A stretch of 64,000 nucleotides of DNA from Strongylocentrotus purpuratus. Lineage: Eukaryota; Echinodermata; Echinoidea; Camarodonta; Strongylocentrotidae. The stretch's first letter is position 1, and the number at the start of each line of letters is the position of its first letter. The stretch spans positions 38,808,630 to 38,872,629 of the forward strand of contig NW_022145609.1 in assembly GCF_000002235.5 (NCBI RefSeq), read 5' to 3'. Below, piece by piece: positions 24,761 to 34,112 of this stretch. The position numbers and the translations under genes were made by a program. Below the pieces are notes generated by a model that did not search any database, was not told the DNA's origin, and was given only the letters and a program-made list of their open reading frames with translations.

Positions 24761-27053
24761 ATCTTTCCTTGTGTTTTTCCTTTTCTGTCCTTTCTTTCAT
24801 CCTTCTCACTCTCTATCTCTTTCTTTTTGTTCTATCTTTTATTTTTTATTTTTTTTACAAACACATTTATCCATGGATCATACTTACATATACAAGGAAG
24901 GTCCTTTTTTCAAAGGGTTTTAAAGGATTTTAAGGCACTCCCACTTTCAAAATGTTCATGTATTATGTACAAATAATGGTGAAACAATTTAGGTATATTA
25001 TCACACTCATCCCAGAGCAATGTCAAATTTCAATTTTTTTTATGCCCTAGCTTTCTTGATAATGTACTCAATAGAGTTTTTTCCAGAATTTACTCCAAAA
25101 CTGTTCCATTTTTTCTTCCATTAATTCCAGCAATCAGATGTTGAGCTAGAAGAAGAGGTTGACATCCTGATGAGCAGCGACATCGTCACCGTCAACCTCT
25201 CCACCAAACCCATCACCTTCAACCGATCTCAAAGCGGCTGGTTGTTCAGGGGAGATAAACGAGAGCTCGTCGGGAGCTTCTATGCCGACTTCTACGACGT
25301 TGGAGGAGTCATTATAGAATCAAGAAAAAGGTAAGAGAGTATAGAGGCAGCGCTTGCTCTCTCCTCCAGATGTGTTGCCATACAAATTGAAATTGAATTT
25401 AGGAAAAGGGAAGAAGAGTTGTTCTTTATATGTAAGCCACATGTTTTCATGTCTCCAAAGAATTGAGAATATTCATATTTCAAGAAGAAGAAGAAGAGTT
25501 AGAAGGAGGAGGAGCCTGGAGGAGGAGGAAACAAAGAAGAGGACAAAGAAGAAGTGGGAGAAAAAGTGATGATCTGATAACACATATATATATACCGGTA
25601 TATAAACAGTGCGTCCCCATAAAACAAAACCTTGCATTTCCATAATTTTATTAAACAAATTCGTTTTCACTGGCTGCCTGCCGTAGCAACAAACAGGATC
25701 GACAAAAGACTTAAATCCGTTTCGTTGAAAATCAGCCATGCATAAAGTCTTTCTTCTCTGGCTGATTCAGATACCGTTCGCCAAATGACTTTTTGGTGCT
25801 CTTCCTTCAAATTGATTTCAATCACTCATGCATGAAATATGCATCATATCAGTTGCATCAAATGAAATAGGAGGATCTAAGCTTTACAAATATGTGTCAT
25901 TTATTAATTATAATTGTGATTAAGTTATGATAAAACATCAATAATTCTGGGTTTCGTTTTTTCTTGTACGCACTGTATACTGCAAAAAATGAGTGATGTT
26001 CTAGAATGAGTCACAATTTTTATAAAAAAATAATTTTACCTTTGTTTAACATATATATATTGTAAGACACATGCTCTAGTGACAATTTTCCACTGTTATT
26101 TTTTAGTGCAAACTCCATACTTCAACCCAAATCCAAAACTTAACCTAACTGTAATCTTAACTAATTCTAACCTAAAACTCTGCCACAACCCTGACTGTAT
26201 CTCTGAAAATTATATCCTAGAGCAAATTTCATGTAATGTTTGTCTGACCACCATGTAACCATAAATTGCTTATCGTTTCATTATTTTGACTGCATGTAGG
26301 AGAGAGCATTTATCAGACGAGGATATACAAAGGAATAAATCAGCAGTAGAGAGTATAAGTAAAGGTTCCCCTTCCGTCGATTGCTTCCCGGTAAGTACGA
26401 ATCTTCAAACTTTATAAGAAGTTATATTTTAGGGAATAAAGTGCTAATAATAAAAATAGTAATAATAAATAAATAAATTAACAAATAGATAACTAGAAAT
26501 AGAATGATAGCAATAATAATAATATATATTTTTTTTTAAATTGATAATTTAAAGCCCAGGTAAGTATATGTAGACTTCATTATAATTTGTTCAGGAACTA
26601 TGAATGTTTGTTTACGGTAGATGGTGAGACTTCCTATTTTGTGATTACTTTCATCCAGTATGTGTTTTTCTTTGTTTTCAGACCCAAAGAAGACCTTCAT
26701 TACCTCGACCTCCTGAGTCAGTGATGACATGGGAGGAGTACAGCGGTGCTGAGAGAGGAAGGTAAGATAGTAGGGGTAAAGATGATGAGGAGGAGGATGA
26801 TGATGATGATGTTGATGATGATGATGATGATGATGAAAGTGATGGTGATGATGATGATGATGATGACGATGATGATGATGATGGTGATGAAAATGATGGT
26901 GATGATAATGATGGTGATGATAATGATGATGATGATGATACGACTTGATGGGAGTACATCATTAAGAGAAGAAAAAAAAAGAGATTCTATAATTAATGAT
27001 AAGAAGAGCCATGATAGTTATGATAATGAGGATGATGATGATGATGATTGTGT

Positions 27054-27095
<42 letters not shown>

Positions 27096-30000
27096 GGAGG
27101 AGGAGGAGGATGGTGATGATGAGGATGATGATGACATGGGAGGAGTACATCGGTGCTGAGAGAGGAAGGTAAGATTGGAGAAGTAAAGATGATGAGGATG
27201 ATATGATAAATTGATAATGATGATTGTGTTGATGATGGTGATGATGGTGATGATTTTGATGATTATAATGATAGTGTGATGATGGTGATGATTTTGATGA
27301 TTGTAATGATAGTGTGGTGGTGGTGATGATGAGGATGATGATGGTGACATGGGAGGAGTACACTGGTGGAGAGAGTGATAGAGGAAGGTGAGATATATTG
27401 TATGATTTAAGGGATAATAGTAGTGATAATAACAATAGTTACAATTGTTACATTTGTTTAGGACTTCTCAAATTATTTCATCCTGATCGTTAAATGTAGT
27501 TGCTATTCTTAATGTCCTATGCTTGATAGCTGCTCCATTGGAGAGCATTCCAGCCAGTTTTCGTACACATGTACAGGCACGCTTTTCAATCACAAATTGT
27601 AACGGTGAACTTTGATTTTCTTCTTATTGTAGAGCCTTAACCCTACTTGGGAGACCTCAGATCAGCAAAGAGATGAGAAAGATGTTCAAAGCAACAGTTG
27701 CCATGGTAAGTCAAAATTTAGTCAATGCATGAGTTAGAAAATACATTTTAACTCATGCATTGATTATCATCGTAATACGTGTAATGATGATGAAGTTTAA
27801 TGTGTAGGTCAAGACACATTCTCCAAACAAGCACTGGTAGACCGAAAGCTATCACTCTGGTTAACAATACAGGGGGGTGTTTCATAAAGCTGTTCGTAAA
27901 GTTACGCATGACTTTACGAAAGACTTGTACATGAAAAGCCAAATGGGATGCTCAATCAGTATTAAATGCATCAACTAAAATTGAACTGTGCAGATGTAGA
28001 TTAAAATTCTTATTAATAACAAACATTTTTAATGCAATGCATATTTTTTGCCATAGTTTAATTTAGGTTATTGGAAATATCAGATAAAAAAATGGGCATC
28101 CTATCTTGCACTTCATATTCAAGTCGTTCCTAAAGTCATGCATAACTTTACAAACAGTTTTATGAAACACCCCCCAGGTATTTGGATGTGTCATGGAACT
28201 CTTGTGGTATTCATATGTTGATGTTTGATTTGATGGTTTGATCTTTGTTGTGACAGAGCGAAGACTTCCCTATGGAGGTGACAGACTTACTGAACATGCT
28301 TGAAGTGCTGACCTCCATGAAGCACTTCAACAAGTTAAGAGACTTCGTCCAGATGAAACTTCCACCAGGTTTTCCAATTAAAATAGGTGAGTAATCTATT
28401 GGAATTGTGAGTTGGTCAAGTGGTACGTTCATTTCCATGGTCAGCTCTGTCTACGCCTACAAATTGACCCGGGCTCGAAAATGAATCATGTCTTTCAAAT
28501 GATGAGGTTAAAGGTCAGTCTCCAGACTTGAATAATCATATCTGATTGATACATGTCTTTAAAGCCCCACTGCACTAATTATAGCTACTTGCGCTCTCTA
28601 TATAGCAAACAATGCCTAATCGGTGACCGTTGGTCCCTTATGGTCCCCTTTTTCTAATGTTAAATGAGAGCTTGTTTGATGAGATAACCACCTGTCAGTG
28701 ACCATGCAGGGAGGTCTATCCCTCCTGGCCAAACTAGTGCAGAGGGGCTAACACACATTGGTTTTAAAAAAGGAGGACAAAAAAAATTGAAAGGATTTTC
28801 TTTCTACAAGGTACCTATTTATTTCAATTGGAATGTAAAGAAATCGGATTGTGCTCTGGCTAAATCCTAAATGCTATTACAGAAATCAAGCAGTCAAGGA
28901 TGTTTCCTTCTACGAGGTACCTATTTATTTCATTTGGAATGTACAGAATTGTACATTTGTTCTGTGATCAATTTCCAACACTGATTGATGTTCTAACTTC
29001 AACCTTATATCTAACATTAAATGTATAAACCAAACACCCAATCACATATGTTGCCAGAATAAATGTTAGATCACTTTACAGAGAGAAAACCAACAGATAA
29101 AATGGCATGCAGTATGTTCCATTTATTTATCTTAATGTCAAAATAAAAACAATATTATATAATCTTCAAAATACAAACATGAATAATAAGATATCTGAAG
29201 TGGGAGGATCATGAGAAGCACATGAATGGCTTGTTAAAAATGTTCCTCACAAAATATACAAAATAACAGTGACTTACTTAACAATAATATAATTTCCATA
29301 AAATTAAGATTACCAAAAAAAAAGAAAATAGAGAAAAGGAGGAGGAAACATTGCATAAACTTTGACATTATAAGTTATTAGAACTTATCAAAGCAGTAGC
29401 TTAAATATTACATTTTGATTGATTGTCTTACTATTCTTAATTGATATAGGAAGGTAATTCCATAAAACTGAGCAGTTATAGAAGATAGAGGATTGAGTTA
29501 TGGAGATACAATTAAATGGTGGATGATTATTTTGGGCATTCCTAGTATTAAAATGATGGACAAGTAGAGATTAAGATGGCTTTAGAAAGGATGCTTGTTG
29601 ATGGTAGGAGACAGGCAGATTAAAGTCTGGTCCTGAAATGAGGAAAAGTACTTTAACCTGCCGAAGAAATTAGCTTATTGCTTATGTTTTTTGTTTTTTT
29701 AGTTTTATTGGCGTGTATCATTCGTTTATGAATATTTACGCCAAATTCAAATCACATTAAACGTAATTAAATGAAAGCAAAAGAAAGAAGGAAAATAAAA
29801 CCTATGCTGTTCAATTTTTTGAATTTTGTGGAGATTCCAGACAGGCTGTCAACATAAAATCATTGACCGTTTTGTGTGTATTTTCTGGCCAGCCCGGTTC
29901 GGTACATTGAACAGGCTTCTTGGCTTGTACATTTTTTAAATTTATTTTTTTAGTTTAGTGGTAATGATTATTTTACCCGACTGCTAAGAAAGCATGAATG

Positions 30001-30285
30001 CTTGTTAGTTAGCAACCAGATGGCTAACGGCTTTAGAAATTTCTTCAAGTAGTCTTTCCCAAGTAATTGTCAGTCTAATTGTAGTCTATACAAATATTGT
30101 TGATGAAAGTACATTCCTTGAGTATGTTTTCCTGTTCTGGTGTAACCTCAGATGTTCCCGTCCTGCCAACGATCACTGCCCGTGTAACCTTCCAAGCGTT
30201 TCAATTCAGGGACAACATCAACCCCGCCCAGTTCACCATTCCATCGGACTACCGCGAGAACTCCAGTAGATTTCGTGACCTTTAG
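18109..30285 (+). CDS. ANKRD13C: ANKRD13C-like protein, C-terminal ~349 residues in eight exons
   Basis: Eight exons joined at GT/AG borders in compatible phases give one continuous frame: 18109-18240, 24106-24317, 25131-25330, 26300-26390, 26682-26761, 27633-27705, 28257-28386, 30152-30285. Recognisable ANKRD13 family segments appear in order: LRKLKQQSRE, FYMELHWDFQSW, RILPSDTCRIYKKG, DTTLVDF, VDILMSSDI, GWLFR, SRKRREHLS, MTWEEY, FVQMKLPPGFP, and the ending SSRFRDL-stop. The short end without ubiquitin-interacting motifs fits ANKRD13C rather than ANKRD13A/B/D. Mammalian ANKRD13C is an ER-associated protein reported to act as a chaperone regulating GPCR biogenesis; the same role here is by homology. 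The N-terminal ankyrin repeats were not found in the window. The gene is convergent with UHRF1. Confidence 0.93.
18241..18500. other. start of an ANKRD13C intron
   Basis: AT-rich intronic sequence with no recognisable repeat until the LINE tail below. Confidence 0.4.
18500..18695 (+). mobile_element. 3' end of a CR1-like LINE with (GAATT)n tail
   Basis: It ends 'aaaaccgaaattgaattgaa', closely resembling the terminus of the LINE that ends at 21118 (including 'ggact' followed by AT-rich sequence before the tail). It is probably a short 5'-truncated copy of the same family. Confidence 0.6.
18783..19274. mobile_element. 492 bp DNA transposon derivative, CATACCTGCCAAC ends
   Basis: Perfect 13 bp terminal inverted repeats, 'catacctgccaac' and 'gttggcaggtatg', are flanked by 'taatgt' on both sides, a likely 6 bp target duplication. 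Inside are a ~60 bp poly-T run (18876-18932), a segment ending 'ggcgctcaataaatacc' plus (TATG)n that resembles a SINE/LINE tail, and a C run (19155-19169). Confidence 0.75.
19455..21118 (+). mobile_element. 5'-truncated CR1-like LINE
   Basis: An open reading frame covering part of a reverse transcriptase is followed by a ~535 bp AT-rich 3' region. That region ends 'ccagaattgaattgaattg', a tandem GAATT tail typical of target-primed CR1-group elements. The endonuclease and the start of the polymerase domain are missing, so the insertion was dead on arrival. It lies in the largest visible ANKRD13C intron in the host gene's sense orientation. Confidence 0.88.
19480..20583 (+). CDS. non-LTR retrotransposon reverse transcriptase, N-terminally truncated (367 codons)
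   Basis: Reverse transcriptase blocks are seen in order: PGTSICHYLISLLD near residue 2, IDFSKAFDHINH near 33, the primer-grip-side GVPQGTKLGPIIFLI near 89, the catalytic YVDD near 118, then KLLGITIQDNLKWD near 192 (thumb). A C-terminal region follows with IRPCLEFGVPVWSS and LQRRALGIITG. The polymerase active-site aspartates are present and the frame is uninterrupted, so the insertion is fairly young. The annotated start is only the first available codon, because the true protein would begin well upstream. The order of blocks and the tail fit the Jockey/CR1 group; the exact clade is uncertain. Confidence 0.9.
   Translation: MPGTSICHYLISLLDNAHRGIDRPGKYVNLCMIDFSKAFDHINHVTAIRKMIDIGVDRSILPTICSFLTQRTQTVRYRGVTSNLSHLTCGVPQGTKLGPIIFLIMVNDAALSTENRWKYVDDLSLLEVVNKSDPPQLQTHIDSLVDWCEINDMRPNPTQCKTMLISFLRNAPPTPHLEINGNQLEVVSYIKLLGITIQDNLKWDLHIKTIVKNASRKLYVLSKLKRNGVNTRDLVLIYMMYIRPCLEFGVPVWSSSLTVVQVNSIERLQRRALGIITGTFPDTMSYAQLLQSLSVVRLSERRSVLCEKFAKSLLISDRHRHLLPETRQTISRRTLRNSLQLNTPKMRTERYRQSPIPHFTRILNSNL
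21119..23038. other. ANKRD13C intron, no feature recognised
   Basis: About 1.9 kb of AT-rich sequence without open frames or a repeat boundary that I can support. Confidence 0.45.
23039..23668. mobile_element. 630 bp Tc1/mariner-type element with ~205 bp inverted repeats
   Basis: Ends 'cagtgtgagtcaaaaaaaag' and the near-inverse ending 'actcacacgg' are bordered by TA on both sides. About 205 bp at each end is inverted and highly similar (both arms contain 'ttgcactctcgc' or its complement), leaving a ~220 bp centre. There is no transposase. The 64- and 94-codon open frames over it are not convincing. Confidence 0.85.
23841..23984 (-). mobile_element. short MITE related to the 33.4 kb repeats
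   Basis: The ends are inverted ('gggacccgtttc' and 'gtgaaacgcccc'), and 'tttgtcactgatgacaag' is shared with the repeats at 33388-34112. A C run follows (23983-23999). Confidence 0.7.
24106..24317 (+). CDS. ANKRD13C: ANKRD13C exon b
   Basis: Acceptor 'cctcctcag', donor 'gtaagctg'. The first two bases complete the Val codon split after exon a, and the exon leaves in phase 0. It encodes VSRILPSDTCRIYKKG, DTTLVDFSEMKWQKGD and LDNESKVYQRL, the conserved start of the domain after the ankyrin repeats. Several GC-rich codons contrast with the AT-rich intron. Confidence 0.93.
24366..24562 (+). mobile_element. ~197 bp TTAA MITE, family D (copy 1)
   Basis: It begins 'ttaaatccccactgcacta' and ends 'tagtgcagtcctgctttaa', near-perfect inverted ends with TTAA at both borders. 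Copies are at about 28561-28753 (inverted) and 60694-60895. Confidence 0.8.
24728..24760. repeat. (CT)n microsatellite in intron
   Basis: A CT run within a longer pyrimidine-rich intronic stretch (24630-24850). Confidence 0.9.
25131..25330 (+). CDS. ANKRD13C: ANKRD13C exon c
   Basis: Acceptor 'taattccag', donor 'gtaagaga'. It enters in phase 0 and leaves with two bases. It encodes an acidic start followed by VDILMSSDI, a segment ending GWLFRGDKRELVGSFYADFY, and ESRKR, all family-typical. Confidence 0.93.
25331..26299. other. ANKRD13C intron with purine-rich stretch
   Basis: A GA/GAAG-rich run at 25482-25565 and a short TA run are the only notable contents. The Glu/Arg-rich frames here are artefacts. 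Confidence 0.45.
26300..26390 (+). CDS. ANKRD13C: ANKRD13C exon d
   Basis: Acceptor 'gcatgtag', donor 'gtaagtac'. It encodes RREHLSDEDIQRNKSAVESI and on to FP, and leaves in phase 0. Confidence 0.92.
26682..26761 (+). CDS. ANKRD13C: ANKRD13C exon e
   Basis: Acceptor 'gttttcag', donor 'gtaagata'. It encodes a Pro/Arg-rich stretch then SVMTWEEYSGAERGR, and leaves with two bases. The last ~40 bp and the donor recur twice in the following intron (see 26722-27393). Confidence 0.92.
26722..27393 (+). repeat. exon-e/donor tandem duplications with (GAT)n microsatellite
   Basis: The exon e end 'gacatgggaggagtaca' through 'gaggaag' plus the donor is repeated at 27131-27175 with donor 'gtaagatt', and in altered form at 27342-27393 with 'gtgagata'. 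A weaker copy, 'gatgggagtacatcatta', is at 26947-26964. Long GAT/GATG runs fill the space between (26780-26940, 27025-27130, 27190-27345). Donor-like GT sites sit at 26762, 27169 and 27388. Confidence 0.88.
27633..27705 (+). CDS. ANKRD13C: ANKRD13C exon f
   Basis: Acceptor 'tattgtag', donor 'gtaagtca'. It encodes ALTLLGRPQISKEMRKMFKA then TVAM and leaves in phase 0. Confidence 0.92.
27872..28175. mobile_element. ~300 bp MITE, GGGGGGTGTTTCATAAA ends
   Basis: Inverted ends 'ggggggtgtttcataaagct' and 'ttttatgaaacaccccc', with an inner inverted pair around 'gttcgtaaagttacgcatga'. The same outermost motif ends the elements at 52700-52803 and 56754-57044. Confidence 0.8.
28257..28386 (+). CDS. ANKRD13C: ANKRD13C exon g
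   Basis: Acceptor 'ttgtgacag', donor 'gtgagtaa'. It encodes SEDFPMEVTDLLNMLEVLTS then FNKLRDFVQMKLPPGFPIKI, the most recognisable ANKRD13 family segment. It leaves with one base. Confidence 0.94.
28561..28753 (-). mobile_element. TTAA MITE, family D (copy 2, inverted)
   Basis: It begins 'ttaaagccccactgcacta' and ends 'tagtgcagaggggctaa'. It is an inverted copy of 24366-24562. Confidence 0.8.
28754..30151. other. last ANKRD13C intron
   Basis: A ~30 bp motif containing 'aggtacctatttatttca' occurs at 28810 and 28916. A low-complexity AT-rich stretch at 29100-29620 may be an inverted LINE remnant, which I could not confirm. Confidence 0.4.
30152..30285 (+). CDS. ANKRD13C: ANKRD13C last exon with stop
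   Basis: Acceptor 'gtaacctcag'. The Asp codon is split with exon g. It encodes VPVLPTITARVTFQAFQFRD through FTIPSDYRENSSRFRDL then TAG. The SRF-x-DL ending matches the ANKRD13C terminus known from vertebrates. Confidence 0.93.
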
Positions 30286-32700
30286 CCTTGCCGTGATCGA
30301 GAACGACCTCAAGAGTTACCTGGCGAGCTGACCTCGGTAGGTGTCTGCCTGAGGGTTGGCTGCCGTAGCACCGAGTATTAGTCTTTCCCCTGTGTGTTGC
30401 GTGTGATTTAAATCACCTACATGTTTCTGCGCGCCTGTTTTGTCCAGTTTAGCATAGAGTTTGGTGTGGAGATATGCATGTAGAGGAATTGGATGATGCT
30501 GCTTCCACAGGGTTTTGAGATTCCTATACTATCTGTGTCTCCTGTGGAAATATTTCTGTGGCATTAATTTTTTACCACTTCTCTCATGATGTTGAGGATG
30601 ATGCTTTCCAGTGAGACATCGTGAGACATCGCTTTATACTAGCAGTGGCGTAGCTCCAGGGAGGCATAGGGTTGGGGTGAAAGAAAGGAAGAGGGGAAAA
30701 TTCAATGAGGAAATGGGGATAACACACCCTTCCACACTATGCCCTTGTCTTCTTCCCCCGTCATCCTCTTAATATCCCCCTCCCCCTCCCCTTCCCCCTC
30801 CCCTCCCCCTCCCAGCATCCCACCCCCCACCATCTGTCCCCCACCATTATGCCAATGCCTGGACCCATGCTACGCCATTTGCTTATTCAAACATTATTAC
30901 CTCCATATTGGACTATGAAACAGTGTATGTTACTTGTATAGGAGTATTGGTGTCATTGTAGTTTATATTCTCGTAGTTTCAGGGAATCTGTTTATGTTTG
31001 GATCTCAACTGTATTACACTTGTTCATCTGTTTTGTATATGAAGCACCTTTACCCTCAAAATGGTGATCTGATGTTAGATTTCACATGTTGAATTTCTGT
31101 AAAAAATTGAATTGAAAAGTCTCTGACAATTTAACCCAGTTCCAATCACCCAATAATAATTTGCTATTTTAAAGGTAATACAACGTTTTGGTAATATTTG
31201 AACAGGATTGAATTATGAAATTTAAAATGTGCATTACCATTGTGAAACTTGGTGTTAGAATAAGAAACTTTGAAAAAATTTGGCTCTAAAATGCTTAGGA
31301 TTTCGAAAAATTAAAATATCAAATTTATTGGTGCTCCCGATAAATTTCAAATAGCGCCTACGGCCATACAATGGTAGCTGCGACCATGAAACTCTCGGAA
31401 TATGCAGTTGTGATATATAATTTCCAAACGGGATTAGAAATTTGGTGCCATATGAACTAATCAGCACGATGATGTACCTACATGATGAATTCTTTTTTCT
31501 CTCCGAGGAATTCTTTTTTCTCTCCAGAAATAGGTATTCAAATAATATGTAAGCTGCACATATCAACAGGACTCTTCTTTTTTGTAAAGGATTGCTGCAA
31601 ATGAGAGAGTACTTGCATTATTTGTAGCGAAATCATGTGAAAGATGTGGAACGGGTACAGAAATGTGTCAGAATGGATCTAGTCTTCTTCAAGCAGAATT
31701 ATTGAATCATATTCTAAATTTGAAGTGATCATATTCTAAATTTGAAGTGATCATATTTTGTTATTTAAAAACATCATGTAGTACTGGCAATGACATTGCA
31801 TTTCTGAAGAAATTGTCGTGGCTGCTGTTTGTAGGAAAAAGGTGATTATATAGGATGTGAGGACTTTTTAATGGTCATGCAATTATTAAATCATGATGAA
31901 ATTACAAAATCTGACATGAATTAAAAAAAACCAAATATGCATTTAATATAGGAAATATCGATATTTATCATCCAATTAACTGTTAACGATTTCCTGTTTT
32001 TTATACTGAGATCTTTAATATTTTTTAAATGTGTATTATTTTACATTTGTATATTAGTTCATTTCTTTTCTCCCTGTTCATAAGTCCAATGCTCAAAGAC
32101 GTTTTGTTTTTTCTTCTTCTTTAAAAAAAAAAGGTAAATTTAACTTTCTTGGTATTAAGCATAAAATGAACTATTAAAAAAAATCATAAGGCACTGGTTT
32201 TAAACATGTAGACACTAATACAAAGGTAATTAAAGTATGCATTATGGGCATTAAGGCTTTCATTTAATTGCATTCAAGTTAATATTGTTGCACCTTTGCT
32301 TCGTGCAATTATAATGTAAAAGTGTCATTATTTAAGAAAACAGACATTTTTGTAAACACACACAATTATTGTGTAAGAATGTCATTATTTATAAAGAAAA
32401 CACATGTTTTTGTAGCATTGTGCATGTACCTTTCGGTTGTAGGTTTCCTTGTAGGTCCTTTTCAATTGACTTTCATGTTTTTCCTTTCTTATTTGTGTTA
32501 TTTTACATCTCCTCTTTAAGCATTGAGATGCTTTTGCAAATTAGAATTACTATCTCTATGTGATACCATATCCTGTCGCTTGGTTGATTTTGGTGGGTAA
32601 CAAAAATTATTACTGGAATATTTAATGTGCAGCTCATTTTAACTCCTTATACCATCTGATCTCATGTAAGCTAAAAAAATAGTTAGAAAATGTATTGTTA
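30286..32700. other. downstream of ANKRD13C: 3' UTR and intergenic
   Basis: No coding signal beyond a 16-codon out-of-frame run just after the stop. A tail-like 'aaaaaattgaattgaaaag' is at 31100-31118, and a 24 bp unit containing 'tctaaatttgaagtgatca' is tandemly doubled at 31708-31757. The end of the transcript cannot be placed. Confidence 0.45.
30643..30881. mobile_element. MITE with CAGTGGCGTAGC ends
   Basis: The left end 'cagtggcgtagc' is matched by 'gctacgccatttg' on the right, about 240 bp apart. The interior is pyrimidine-rich (CCCCTCC repeats, 30775-30845). Such ends occur in hAT-group elements; the assignment is tentative. Confidence 0.6.
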
Positions 32701-33055
32701 AAGCTGGCCACTTGAGCTGGTTCATCATGTCTTCTACACTGCTTGTCCTGCGGTGGTCATTGCATATAAAGCTGAAGTCCGTTATACTGTTCAACCACTT
32801 GAAGCTTTTTAATTTAGGCTTGTTTGTGAGGGTCTCACATTCCCATCACTGACTGTATGAGAGCGTTGGAGCCAATTTCTTTCAGGGTTATTCTCTGATG
32901 TTCCTCTGTAGGAGGCAGAAGTGGAATTTGCCTTTTTACGACTGTGTTTGATGTGATGGTTCCAGCTGAGGTCCTTGTACAACTCAACACATATGTATTT
33001 TGCTATATTTTGTTTTCCGTCTCTTGATGATGGGTTTGCATTCGATGGTGACATG
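32700..33055 (-). pseudogene. degenerate LINE reverse transcriptase fragment
   Basis: Read on -, the fragment gives KYICVELYKDLSWNHHIKH, then, across a frameshift, a segment with RRTSSVEDMMNQLKWP. These match the thumb (LG-x-x-L-x-W-x-x-HI type) and C-terminal region of non-LTR reverse transcriptases. Frame breaks and the lack of the catalytic blocks make it a remnant. It does not belong to either host gene. Confidence 0.6.
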
Positions 33056-33387
33056 GAGAACCTGACATTTCTGTTAGTTGAACTAAATCAGCCAATTGTG
33101 TTCACAGCATCACATTCAAAATACAGGCTTAATGCTTGTCTGTCTCCAAACATAGCAGTTGTTCAAGTGTTTAATTATTCTTATGTTTCATCTTTAATAA
33201 GATCATTGCCTAGAACAAGTGGTGTGTGACTTTGCAAGCAAATAAAACACGGCCTAACTTCAGAATACCCCACCAATAGGGTTTATGTACATGAACGTCC
33301 GACACGTAGGGTTAGTATTACCTAAGAAACTTGAGTCTTTAGATTTAGCTTCATTGGTGGAGCGTTGGCTAACCTACGAACATCTGG
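33056..33387. other. unassigned intergenic sequence
   Basis: No feature supported. The 84-codon open frame ending at 33229 overlaps the remnant above on the other strand. Confidence 0.35.
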
Positions 33388-34112
33388 GGGGCATTTCACA
33401 AAACTTGTCATCAGTGACAAATGACAGTTTCTGTTATAAGCTACTGCAATCCTTGCTTCTGATTGGCTATCAGCAGATTTGTCACTGATTTTTGTCATTT
33501 GTCATTGAAAAAAGGCTTTGTGAAACGGTTCCCTGGTCAATTGTTGTGGTTGGGGATTCTAGAGTTGCTCCCAAACTACGAATAGATTCCATTTTTGCTA
33601 GATATAGCAAACACCTCATATAATACTTCATGTACATTTTGCTACCCTATATTAAGATGAAAATATTGTGGTACCAATAGAGAGACATTTGAACCTGGGA
33701 AACGTTTCACAAAACTTGTCATCAGTGACAAATGACAGTTTTTGTTATAAGCTACTGAAATCCTTGCTTCTGATTGGTTATCGTCAGATTTGTCACTGAT
33801 TTTTGTCATTTGTCATTGAAAAAAGGCTTTGTGAAATCGGTCCCTGGTCAATTGTTGTGGTTGGGTATTCTAAAGTTGCTCCCAAACTATGAATAGATTC
33901 CATTTTTACTAGATATAGCAAACACCTCATATAATACCTCATGTATATTGTGCTACTCTTCAGAAGATTAATACATTTTCATCAGTGACAAATGACAGTT
34001 TTTGTTTATTATAAGCTAGTGAAATCCTTGCTTCTGATTGGTTATCAGCAGATTTGTTACTGATTTTTATCATTTGTCATTGAAAAAAAGGGTTTGTTAA
34101 ACGGGTACCAGG
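33388..34112 (+). repeat. ~316 bp tandem duplication, 2.4 copies, containing a MITE
   Basis: Unit 1 starts at about 33388 and unit 2 at about 33704. Both run through 'acttgtcatcagtgacaaat' and on to 'tagatatagcaaacacctca'. A third, partial unit starts at about 33978. Each begins with a ~150 bp MITE whose inverted ends are 'ttcacaaaacttgtcatcag' and 'ggctttgtgaaac'. That MITE family is also at 23841-23984. Confidence 0.85.

Noticed and set aside
26746..27435. Met/Asp/Ser/Ile-rich open frames of 92-157 codons
   Set aside because: They are produced by (GAT)n in all frames and overlap the ANKRD13C intron; not the exon frame.
30286..30333. A 16-codon coding-like continuation (SLAVIENDLKSYLAS) one base out of frame after the ANKRD13C stop
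   Set aside because: The in-frame end SSRFRDL-stop already matches the known ANKRD13C C-terminus, so no frameshift needs to be invoked.
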